Assembly: GCA_019022495.1 (NCBI GenBank)
Contig: JAFEKR010000033.1
Location: 124,001-188,000, forward strand
Direction: 5' to 3'
DNA: 64,000 nucleotides
From: Epichloe hybrida
Lineage: Eukaryota; Ascomycota; Sordariomycetes; Hypocreales; Clavicipitaceae
Made by a program: the position numbers and the translations under genes. Below, one piece after another: positions 55,004 to 64,000 of this stretch (position 1 is the stretch's first letter; each line of letters begins with the position of its first letter). The notes beneath the pieces are model-generated. The model saw nothing but the letters and a program-made list of their open reading frames with translations, was not told the DNA's origin and did no database searches.

Positions 55004-56031
55004 ATGGGGAAATCGTAAGCTCATAGACCCTGATGCCAGGGGTGCCCATCACCGACAAGCTTCAAGAATGTGTCCTTCTGCTCTGCTTGGACTTGGGTGC
55101 TTATCTTGATGCGACAGCGCGCGGGCTAACCTCTTGATGCAATATGCAGGCAGTCCAAGCTCTCCCAGGACCAGCTGGCCGAGCTGCAAAAGTCAACTCA
55201 CTTTGACAAGAAGGAGCTTCAGCAATGGTACAAGGGTGCGTTAACCCCCCCCCCCCCCCAAAAAGTGTCACCATCCTCACTCGTTTGAGCCTAATACTTC
55301 CCCTCCGTCTCCGCCACGTGTCCTTGGCCTTTACTCTTGTGCGAAGACATGGCAGCACAGCCTTGGACACGAAAGAAGCTTTTTGTGAAGACGCTTATCG
55401 GTCGAGTCTGAATGCAATGCGCTGCGCTGCTCCACGGGAATGATGCGTCAATTGTCAAGAGGCTGACCCAATCATAGGCTTCCTCAAAGACTGTCCCTCG
55501 GGCATGCTGAGTAAAGACGAGTTCCAGAAAATCTACCGACAATTTTTCCCATTTGGTGATCCGAGCTCATTCGCCGACTATGTGTTCAATGTATTCGACA
55601 CGGATAAGTCTGGTAGCATCGATTTTAAAGAGTTCATTTGCGCCTTGAGCGTTACGAGCCGGGGCAAGATGGAAGACAAGCTCGACTGGGCTTTCCAGCT
55701 TTACGACATCGACGGCGACGGCAAGATCAGTTATGACGAAATGCTGCAAATCGTTGAAGCAATCTACAAGATGGTAAGCCGGTGGTGCTGGCACTTTTTC
55801 GTCTCGATATGGATCGACAGACTTTTGATTCCTAACACGCATGGCTGCCAGGTCGGGTCCATGGTAAAACTGCCGGAAGATGAAGATACCCCTGAGAAGC
55901 GCGTGCGCAAGATTTTCCGCATGATGGACAAGGACGAGAACGGGTCGCTCGACTTGGAAGAGTTCAAAGAGGGCAGCAAGCGCGACGAGACTATTGTGTC
56001 GGCCTTGTCTTTGTACGACGGATTGGTGTAG
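55004..56031 (+). CDS. ncs1: Neuronal calcium sensor 1 (NCS-1/Frq1)
   Basis: Four exons: 55004-55014, 55150-55235, 55478-55773, 55852-56031, giving exactly 190 residues, the family's usual length. The first exon is only 11 nt (MGKS), found through the family's N-terminal myristoylation signal MGKSQSKLS. EF-hand loops 2-4 are intact ([36 protein letters not shown]); the first, with FLKDCPSG, is degenerate as in all NCS-1 proteins. Family members bind calcium, attach to Golgi membranes and activate the PI4-kinase Pik1, and affect calcium tolerance and growth. A calcineurin B subunit is excluded by the N-terminus and by the C-terminal ALSLYDGLV. Confidence 0.96.
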
Positions 56032-56036
56032 GGAAA

Positions 56037-56072
56037 GGGCTGGGCTGGGCTGGGCTGGGCTGGGCTGGGCTG
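56037..56072. repeat. GGGCT pentamer repeat
   Basis: About six GGGCT units directly after the NCS-1 stop codon, in its 3' UTR. Confidence 0.85.
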
Positions 56073-56647
56073 GGAGGGCGGAATGGGTTTGGGTGCATGA
56101 GACTCACAGCTCATCGGATGAGCCTGAATAACCACGGGAAAGGAACGGGAAAAACAGGTGCAAATGTTTACAGAAGCATGTTTCTTTTGTATTGTTATGC
56201 GGCTCAAAACACGACATCTTGATTATGAAAAAGAACCACGTCTATCCACTTATTATCCTACCCTATAGTGGAGTTGATTTCCGTCCGTCAAGATGACCTA
56301 GACGGACATCTAGATGTTGTCCATGTCCTCATGGCTGTATTCGGGATCACTTTGCACGCCTTCCCAACCATGTACTTTACATCCAAGGCCGGGCATCAGA
56401 CGTGATGATGGCGGACTTGTACTGGACAGCTCAAGTCATTGTCGTGAGAGACAGGACGTCAGTCACGAGCGAAGTCTTCCTCTTCCCCCATGACCTCACG
56501 TGGGGCCGCTCACATGCATGTATGTACATAGTCCGTATTACGGATCTCCATCAATCGAAATCGAAATCTCCACAACCACTCCAACCTCATTCCAAGCTTG
56601 CTCAAGCCGCAGATGACGCGCGAAATGTTCATCCCAACCCGGTAGCG

Positions 56648-57692
56648 ATGGCCCTGCAAGACCTCCTCCCCTATCTAGAAGATGAAATCCAAGATGCCGA
56701 CCAAGGTGACGCGCCTCGTTCCCCCGACATCATGTTGGGACCCAGCCCGTCCAACTAACAAATGCCACCCCGCCACAGAAACCTTCCTCTTATACTCGAG
56801 TCCGCTCCCCTCCCAGAACCTGGGCTTCATTGACCCCAAGGCACAGAGTGTGGAAGTCGTGCTCGCGGGAAGAGATGTCACTATCTACCAGAGTCCAGCG
56901 GTGCTGGGATCCACGAGAGCAGGCGGGACAACCGGAGCAGGCGAGTTTTTTTTTCCCCCCCCTTCCTTCTTTCTTCGTCTTTCGTCTTCATCAAGCAGGG
57001 ACCAAACTTCAGTGCCGTCGTCAAACTAACATGGCGCAGTGCTATGGAAAGTATCCCCCCCGTTCGCAGAATGGCTGTCCTCCCCTGGGAATCCCCTCTT
57101 CCGCGCCATGCTCACCCCTTCATCTGCGGTGCTCGAACTGGGATGCGGCATCTCCCCGCTGAATGCCCTGGCCGCGGCGCCCCGCGTCGCGCACTACGTG
57201 CTCTCCGACCAGAGCTATGTCCGGAAGCTCGTTTCCCGGAACCTCGTCGAGAACCAGAGCCAGCCTTGTGCGAGGCAACGCACGGGGACGGGGACGGGGT
57301 CGGGGAGCATCGCCTTCCGCGCTCTGGACTGGGAGCAAGACGAGGTCACGCCCGGGTTGGCTGCGCCGGCGCGCTGGTTTGACGCGGTGATTGCGACGGA
57401 TTGTGTGTACAACTATGCGTTGGTGGACCCGTTTGTGCGGACGTGCGTGGATGCGTGTCTCCTGTCGGTGAGGGAGCGGCAGGTGGGTGACGGTGCCGGT
57501 GACGGTGCCGGCGCCTGCGTCTGCGTGATCGCGCAGCAGCTGAGGGATCATGATGTGTTTAGGGCGTGGCTGGGTGCGTTTCTGGAGAGGTTCCGGGTGT
57601 GGAGGGTGAAGGGGGAGATGCTGGCGGTGGAGGGGTTGACGGCGCGGGATGGGTTCGTGGTGCATGTGGGTGTGTTGAGGCAACAAAGTTGA
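56648..57692 (+). CDS. rkm5: RKM5-like (METTL21-type) protein-lysine methyltransferase
   Basis: Three exons: 56648-56705, 56779-56940, 57040-57692, 290 residues. Intron 1 is GT-AG (73 nt). Intron 2 (99 nt) begins GCGAGT and ends GCAG, a GC-AG intron; the join restores AVLWKVSP. The sequence has LLYSSPLPSQNLGFIDPKA, SAM-binding motif I LELGCGISPLNAL, the acidic strand ALDWEQDE, and DAVIATDCVYNYALVDPF, the (D)xxY post-II motif of METTL21-type lysine methyltransferases. Yeast Rkm5 monomethylates ribosomal protein L1; the target here is inferred by family. The GTGTGTGSGS insertion near residue 155 is low-complexity. Confidence 0.85.
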
Positions 57693-58379
57693 GTCTCGAG
57701 GGGCGAAGTCGTTGAGATGAGGTGGGTGAGGATGGAGATGGGGGTTGCTTCATCCACTTGTACGATGGATTGTATACTTTTTCATGGATTGACTCTGGAT
57801 GCCGCGAAATTGGCCTCTGAAAAAAAAAGAAAGACAGAAAGAAAGAAAGAAAAAAGCACGACTGGGACTGCAAGTCTGGTAAGTGAACTGGTCTCGGTGA
57901 GTGAAGAGGGCGAGCAACAACTCGATCGCGTTGGCGAGGTTCTCGACGATGCAATTCTCGTGAGGCAGGTACGAACAAGTTTCATTGGCGGCGGGATGTG
58001 CCGTGCCGTGCGGTCCCCTGTTCCCCAGGATCTCAGCATGTCTGAGCATCAACGGGTACTGAAAGGATGCTGATTGAAGGAAGAATTAGTGGGTGGTGGC
58101 CACTAACGCAGCTGCCTACAGGTTGCTGCGGGCGTCTTTGTTGCCAGGGAGTTCCATATAAATTTAGTGGCGGTGCGTGGGATGCGGGATGCGGGATGTG
58201 GCCCCATCACATGTAGGATTGGGACCTCAACTTCAACCTTTCACTTTCTGCCTCCGGCCATAGCCCGACGTACATGATCAACAGGCCGCCCATTTCCAAA
58301 CAGTCGCGTCAGGTTCCTCCATACGTTACGTTACGTCTGGACCCTGCTCAACGGCATCAACTGGACCGATTCTATCGCC
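57693..58379. other. Intergenic
   Basis: No gene recognised. A purine tract (A/AGAA repeats) lies at about 57820-57856. Confidence 0.45.
57818..57857. repeat. Purine (GAAA)n tract
   Basis: A-run followed by GAAA repeats downstream of the methyltransferase gene. Confidence 0.7.
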
Positions 58380-59940
58380 ATGCCTGATCGATTGACGATA
58401 CTCGGGCGCTCCCCTATCACATACTCCTCGGCTGTTCGCAAGGATTCTAATATTCTGAACGAACTTGACTATGTCCCCGCAATCAAGAAACAATATAAAG
58501 ACCTCTGGGCTCAGCGAGAGTCAATTGAAGCTCTTGTCAGGCACCATCTCCGACTCAAAAACAAAGATGCCTGCACGGTTCTGGACCCACGAGTATGGAT
58601 TCAAGGGGCGTTCAATGTTTGCGTCCTTGTTGAAGTGGCCTCGGGTGGTTCGACTACCAAACTTATTTTCCGTTGCCCCAAGCCTCATAGACTTGTCGGA
58701 ATTATGGACGAAAAGCTGAGCTCTGAGGTCGGAGCGTATGTGTGGATGCAAGAAAAATGTCCCGATGTCCTGATTCCTCACCTGTTTGGATTTGGGTTTT
58801 CGGATGGGCGCCAGGTAAATAACCCCCCCAGCCTCATTTGCATCTGTCATTTATTGAAGAGCTTAGTTCACGCACGTGACGCACCGGCCATTCCATGTCC
58901 GTCTTGTGCATACACTTTGGCGGTCTCTCTACTCCCTGCTTCGATTTCCGATCTTGTCGCAATATACGAAGTTCTCAACAGCCCCCAGTATTCGTACGCC
59001 ATACATGCTACTGGAACACATCGGCTCCGACAAAGTACAAATGCTATCAAAAACTCTGGCCAAGTACAGGGCAGATCCAGAACGCAGGCAAAACCTGTTC
59101 CGCGGCTTGACTAGAATCATGCTGTCCTTGGCCCGTATTCCTCAGGCTCGCATTGGTTCTTTCCAGTTCCACAACGATGGTACGGTAGCCCTGACAAACC
59201 GATACCTGTCTTGCTCGCTTGCAATCCTGGAAAACGACGGTGCACCAAGATCTATACAGCGTGACCATCTACATTCCTGCACGGACTCTTTCGTCTCCGA
59301 TTTGCTTACCTTTCATGATGGGCGATTCCTCACTCAACCAAATGCCGCTTTCAGCGAGAATGACTGCCGTGGGCAGATGGCTGTGAAGTCGTTGCTGCGA
59401 GCAATCTCGCATCGCTACATCAAACGGGAACACCGCAACGGGCCATATCTTCTCAAGCTTACTGACGTCAACCCAAGTAACATTTTCGTCGACCACGATT
59501 GGAATGTTCAAGGTCTGATTGACTTGGAATGGATTTGCGCGACGCCGGCTGAAATGCTGGAAGTTCCCTATTGGCTGACTGGGTGCAGCATCGATGAGAT
59601 TCTCGGCAAGGAATATGTCACGTACGACCAAGTACGACAGGAATTCATGAGTATATTGGAAAAGGAGGAACGTGAGACGACGATGGAGCATGACATTTCG
59701 GTCTCTAGAACCATGGGAGAGATGTGGGACTCAAAAGGAGTGTGGTTTTGGTATTGCTTAACATCAGTGGATGCCATGAATTGCCTCCTTGAAGACCACC
59801 TGTGCCCATCGGGATATTTGCCTCGTGAGGTTGAGCGAGCCGTATCAGAGTTTTGGTGCGATGACGCAGGTGATGTTGTCAGAAAGAAGCTTGCTGATAA
59901 AGCAAAGTATGACGAGTTGCTGAAATCTCGTTTCGCATAG
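58380..59940 (+). CDS. Phosphotransferase/APH-type kinase-like protein
   Basis: Two exons, 58380-58814 and 58867-59940, 502 residues; the 52-nt intron (GTAAAT to TTAG) falls between codons. The N-lobe includes GAFNVCVLVEVASGG and LIFRCPKPH. The catalytic loop reads LTDVNPSNIFVDHDWN, so the usual H-x-D His is replaced by Leu while Asp and Asn are kept. IDLEWICATPAEMLEVPYWL is the metal-binding region typical of fungal APH-family proteins. These are very numerous in Pezizomycotina and mostly uncharacterised. Activity on a small molecule is possible; true aminoglycoside resistance should not be assumed. TGCSIDEI and a long helical C-terminus follow. Confidence 0.82.
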
Positions 59941-60229
59941 TAATGAGCGGTGGCTGCGAGCGTTGCTATTCGGAGCTGTACGGATTACCCACCGCGTGAT
60001 AGGGCCACATCCTACATCTTACGCCACGCCACCAAATTTATGGCACTCCCGCGCATACGCGTCCTTCATTCTCCTTGCGGGCCTGTTTGTGAAGGCCCGT
60101 GAAATGGCGCCAAGTTGAACAAGATGTACCCAACGGAGAGCCAGTGGGACTACTTCGTATGACTTCAGCGAAAATCTTGTAATTGCAGGGACGATTATTG
60201 CCAATTACATCTGAGAGTCTCGGACACAG
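59941..60229. other. Intergenic
   Basis: No gene supported. It may contain the eroded 5' part of the Fic/Doc-type relic that follows. Confidence 0.35.
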
Positions 60230-60713
60230 AGTGTGAAGCGCTGGCAAGATGATGCCTGCAAGGGGATGTGCTGGAAGTGGCGGACTCGAAACATTCGCCA
60301 TCGTTCAGGAGAGACATCATTGCTATTCTGGCATGGCTCAAAGATCCCATTTTGGAAACCCCCAAAATTCGCAAAGGGCATGACACGTCAAAGATGTGAG
60401 CAGATGTGGTTCGGAGCTATCTGTTTATTGCAGAAACAGGAAAACCCTGCGACTACCTTCATACGCACTGCGCTTCATGCAGCCGACATGTTTCTTGAAA
60501 TAAACGGTTACCAGTTGCAGAAAAAGCCAATGGCTACGAATGATAGAGAACTAAACGAGATGCCTTACCAATCCAATGCACATATCCGTGTCGCTACTGG
60601 TCAATGGACACTGGCAGACCCTTGGGAATTATTACGCTAGTGTGGCCAGGCCACTTGAAGAAATGACCAAAGAGGTTAGATACTATGTCAATGGCTTTTG
60701 GTCAACCACATGA
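60230..60713 (+). pseudogene. Fic/Doc-family relic, frameshifted
   Basis: The plus-strand frame 60233-60640 ends with a segment resembling the helix after the active site of Doc/Fic proteins (RTALHAADMFLEINGY). The position expected to hold the HPFxxGNKR active site is degenerate: His and Gly-Asn-Lys are not visible. After about 60620 the resemblance continues in a different frame to TGA 60711-60713, a one-base shift. Doc-type genes are found in bacteria and scattered in fungi, probably by transfer. This copy lacks the catalytic residues and is broken. Identification rests on a short segment. Confidence 0.5.
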
Positions 60714-61042
60714 CGGGCAGGAATCGGATTCTCCCATCTGTAGAAATTGCGCCGATAGCCTTGGTTAGTCATTTATCTATCTCGAAGTAGTTCGGCAGCC
60801 CCCTTTAGTCTCTCGTGACTTTCTCGTGAACTCTCCTCGAACTCATCTGTAGTCTATTAAAATCATATGCTTAGTAATTCTATCTCGGACGCCGGACTTA
60901 CGATCCGTCGTGCCATCCAGTGTGATCGAGTGCGAAGCTCCCCAGAGCCAGAGAATTGCAGGGCTTACATAAGTGGGCGTTTGTCGTGGGAGATCTTGTT
61001 CGATGACAATTCGTGGGTACGGGAACAGCGCTTTAAGAAACA
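60714..61042. other. Intergenic
   Basis: Nothing recognised. Confidence 0.4.
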
Positions 61043-61402
61043 TTACTGTATATTAGCTTGGTCTTTGATTTGATTTAGACAGGATGACAAACCGTGCGCG
61101 AAATGCAGAGTATCATGATAGAATCTCAAGGGGATCTTCTCAGGATCTGAAGTGAGGCATATGCCAGTTTGCTTCACTATAGCTGACCTCATGGCAAAGC
61201 CAAATTCCTTATGGAATATAATATAAGCTTGGTCAGGCTCGCCAATAAAAATGTCAAGTTTCCGCGTTTCGAGGGACCCCTTCGTGTCGAGAGTGATGAA
61301 TTCTGCTTTGGCATCATGAAACTTTCTGTGAAATTGAAACGCTCGCCTATATTGTACAGGTAGCTTTCTGAAGGAATCCTGTAATCTGAGACGGGGTGGC
61401 AT
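61043..61402 (-). CDS. Orphan ORF, 119 residues
   Basis: ATG at 61400-61402, MPPRLRLQDSFRKLPVQYR. The sequence is basic at the start and balanced in composition (KLDIFIGEPDQAYIIFHKEF), which looks more protein-like than the surrounding ORFs. No domain, signal peptide or membrane helix was recognised and there is no paralogue in the window. It could be a real small gene, a single exon of a larger one, or a relic. Confidence 0.3.
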   Translation of the reverse strand: MPPRLRLQDSFRKLPVQYRRAFQFHRKFHDAKAEFITLDTKGSLETRKLDIFIGEPDQAYIIFHKEFGFAMRSAIVKQTGICLTSDPEKIPLRFYHDTLHFAHGLSSCLNQIKDQANIQ

Positions 61403-63433
61403 TGTCCTGAGAAGCTTTCAGTTGGATGGGTTTGTGAAGTCAAAGGAGACCCGATAGGTTTGCACAACAGGAGAAGGAGAGACCCCGGATGAATGGATGA
61501 CCCGTGACCGACCACGATAAATACCTTTGCCGGCAGTTGGCGCAGTCAGGCAGTCATGGCACTCTAACACCGCTTCTGTAATTACTGGCACGCCAAAGTC
61601 GACGAGGATGCACGTTTCGCCTCAGTTACTCCCAATATATTCACAATGTCCTTTGCCGTGCACCGTACTTTCTTCGTATGACGGCAATAACCATCAAGTT
61701 GTAACAATAGCTGCTATTCAGTCGGTATTTTCTCAACATGGTTCCTGAATCGTCCCAGGCTCTGCATCGCATACTCGTGGACACAGTAATGCAGTATGTA
61801 CTCCCCGGTGATTCTCAGCGAGCGGCGCAACCAACGAAATTTCACATCTACGCCGTCTTTTGTGTCCTGCACGAGCTGACACAAATGGGGCTTTTTATAA
61901 AAATAAAAAAAAATTTCCCATTTGCAGTTTCGGTCAAGATATGAGCCTGCTCTGCCTCGACTTGCCGATGGCGTTTTACATGCCGTTATATTGTGAGTTT
62001 GAGACGCAACTTTTCGCTTGTGATTCGAGCAATGGTTCATCATTTGAGAAACGATATTCTTATTGTGCTAGTGGATCAAGTGACTAGTCATGTGGATGAC
62101 AATACGGCAGACCTGGCACTTTCGATTGATGGAGGAGGCTTTCGGGGGCTGCAAGAGAATCGCCATCGCGCACCGAGAGGATGGCATAGAGGATGCGGAT
62201 TTGGAGAATGGGAGGGTCACATACGTGTTTGAGAAAGACTGGAAAATTGCTGGCGTAGGACCCTTGAATGCCAAGTAGTACTCGGCAATCTCTGGAGGCA
62301 TGCGAGTTGGTGAAAAAGCACCAAGTTCCACCACTTGTTTGTACATCTGTCGGCAGAAACCAAGTGAGAACGAGTTGCACTTTGAAGAATTCAGCCCTCT
62401 GGGCCTCTGGGGCCAATCGGAGCAGGGAAACCTGGCAATATAAATGTCCAAAGCCTATTAAAGGACTTGACGGTTCTCAAGTATTCCACGGGGACAAAAA
62501 AAAAAGCATACAAGGATTTTACTTATTACAGCTTACTAAATAGCTCATCATATTTCTTCTCTGATTTAAAATCATACCCTTCTTTTCCTTTTCCTTCCGA
62601 TACCAACCGGCAGGCACATTAGCTAGAAGACCACAGTTATAGTCCTCCTCCATAACATGTCATGTCCCGGCAGATGGCTTGGGCTTGTTATTCAGCCATC
62701 GAGTGAAAGCCGCAGCGTATCAAATTTCTCGGGTCGTGCACAACTTCCGCTAGCTCATACATAGGGCGCGGCAACGACGGGACCCGTCGCCTCGTGGCCT
62801 TGGATGCTTCGGCTTCGCTCCGGGCAGCGAGACCATGACCTCGGCGCACGCACGGTGCCAATTTGAGCCACGGATAAATGCGGACTCGCAGCTCACTCTG
62901 GCTCTGCGTAAAGTTCCCGGGTTGGACGGGTGCGCCACTCGCCGTTCTGAGATTCCGGGGGGAAGTCCGGAGGAGCCGGAGCGGAAACGGACGGTGCCAA
63001 GTGTTTCCTAATCGGGAAGCATTGGAGTAGTCCGGCGGTATTGCCATTCTCTCATGCCGCACATTTGGAAAACAGCCAGTGAGCATCACACCAAATTGAG
63101 AGGTTATTATACGCATTACGGACGGACCAGTCTCTCGTGAAAAAGCTCGTTGCGTCTCCACGCTCCCAGCAACGTGTTCCCCCCGATCCGTTTCCATCGT
63201 GTCAAGATGCCTGCCGCGCACTGGAGTGGGAATAACAATGCTTGTACGGATTATTGTTCTGTGTTCTACGGAGTAGCTACGGATTACTTGGTCCCTGTAA
63301 TACTACCCCCAACAGCAACTTGTCGAGTACTAGCTACCTGCCCTATGTAGTTTGCGGATTGTAAAACACCGCCATTACGTCCGTACTTTGTCCCCCAGTT
63401 ACCATTGACCATTGATCCTGCGATAAGCCAACC
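61403..63433. other. Gene-free 2-kb stretch
   Basis: Several ORFs of 60-180 codons are open on both strands (largest 62688-63221 minus), but none has recognisable motifs. A-homopolymers lie near 61902 and 62498. Confidence 0.45.
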
Positions 63434-64000
63434 TCACCACTCCAGAGGCTCCTTCTTCTCCTCCCCCTTGTTCGTCCGCGGCACCGGCACCGCCTTGGCC
63501 GCCAGCCGACCGCCCCGTCCCGGCCTCTTCAGGTACGCCGATCCGTCCAGCCAGGGTGTGTTCAGCGTCATCTTCTTCTCAAACTCGGTGATCTTGTCCT
63601 CCATCTGCATCGTCTGGCCAATGTCGTCCAGGCCGTTGACGAGGCAGTGCTTGCGGAACTTCTCCACCTCAAAGGAGCAGATGGGCGCGCCCGCCGAGGT
63701 CTTGATCTGCTGGCTGGGCAGGTCGACCTCGATTTCGCGGCCGGCACGGGCTTCTTCGGCAATGGCATCCATGTCGGCCTTGTTCTCGATGCGGATGGGC
63801 AGCATGCCGTTCTTGAAGGTGTTGTTGAAGAAGATGTCGGCAAAGGAGGGCGCGATGACGCACTTGATGCCGAAATCCAGGAGAGCCCAGGGGGCGTGCT
63901 CGCGGGAGGAGCCGCAGCCAAAGTTGACGCCGGTGCATACCAGAATCTTGGCATTGCGATAGGGCTCCTTGTTCAGCACGAAGCCGGGATTTTCAGAGCC
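63434..64000 (-). CDS. leu1: 3-isopropylmalate dehydratase, C-terminal part (runs off window)
   Basis: The minus-strand frame is open from the window edge for 189 codons to TAG at 63434. It contains [20 protein letters not shown], the substrate-binding signature of the LeuD-like swivel domain, then [17 protein letters not shown] and [14 protein letters not shown]. In fungi the large (4Fe-4S) and small domains are fused in one Leu1 protein; only the small domain is in view. The enzyme isomerises 2-isopropylmalate to 3-isopropylmalate in leucine biosynthesis. The C-terminal tail is Gly/Arg/Lys-rich and ends KKEPLEW. Confidence 0.93.
   Translation of the reverse strand, partial: GSENPGFVLNKEPYRNAKILVCTGVNFGCGSSREHAPWALLDFGIKCVIAPSFADIFFNNTFKNGMLPIRIENKADMDAIAEEARAGREIEVDLPSQQIKTSAGAPICSFEVEKFRKHCLVNGLDDIGQTMQMEDKITEFEKKMTLNTPWLDGSAYLKRPGRGGRLAAKAVPVPRTNKGEEKKEPLEW

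Noticed and set aside
62688..63221. 177-codon minus-strand ORF
   Set aside because: Compositionally biased (Arg/Pro/Ser), no recognisable motif; likely chance in GC-rich sequence.

Overview
The window is nuclear DNA of a filamentous ascomycete, most likely a sordariomycete. The signs are compact genes with short GT-AG introns (about 50-100 nt) and CTAAC/CTAAT branch points, plus typical Pezizomycotina families: Mdv1, a YSP2-like sterol transporter, NCS-1, RKM5, CAP10, OPT and HET/NACHT. The order within Sordariomycetes is inference. Many coding calls rest on introns joined by hand, and the exon joins are given.

Layout. (1) 1-9.8 kb, conserved core: 3' part of mitochondrial fission adaptor mdv1; a JmjC hydroxylase; a MIT-like/coiled-coil protein; a GRAM-VASt sterol transporter with a 484-nt first intron. 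(2) 9.9-15.3 kb, an unusual accessory island. It holds three related minus-strand copies of an unrecognised gene built from 21-nt micro-exons, each encoding one coiled-coil heptad, separated by near-identical introns. Two copies carry an in-frame UAG at the same codon, in the 9-nt loop of an 8-bp hairpin. Long tandem repeats lie within and beside them. (3) 15.6-30.2 kb: F-box protein, STE20-type kinase, a decayed CAP10 glycosyltransferase, a 2OG-Fe(II) oxygenase and an intact seven-exon oligopeptide transporter.

(4) 30.6-46 kb, a gene graveyard around a 3.2-kb AT-rich satellite. It has HET, NACHT and ankyrin relics, a frameshifted Dal5-type MFS permease, then four consecutive broken metabolic genes (aminotransferase, FMN-binding split-barrel protein, AsaB-like oxidoreductase, beta-lactamase-like hydrolase). 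(5) 47.3-49.4 kb: two small atypical protein kinases in tandem. (6) 50.9-59.9 kb, core again: CDC45, NCS-1/Frq1, RKM5-like methyltransferase, and an APH-type kinase. (7) 60-63.4 kb: a broken Fic/Doc-type relic, one orphan ORF and mostly empty sequence. (8) The minus-strand C-terminus of 3-isopropylmalate dehydratase runs off the right end.

The window therefore alternates conserved housekeeping blocks with accessory DNA. The best candidate for an undescribed system is the micro-exon family at 10.3-15.3 kb. Its UAG-in-hairpin fits the sequence preference of the A-to-I mRNA editing known from Fusarium and Neurospora sexual development. Editing would turn the stop into Trp and extend a short protein carrying a membrane-type helix with a coiled coil of adjustable length. 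That mechanism is inference from sequence only.
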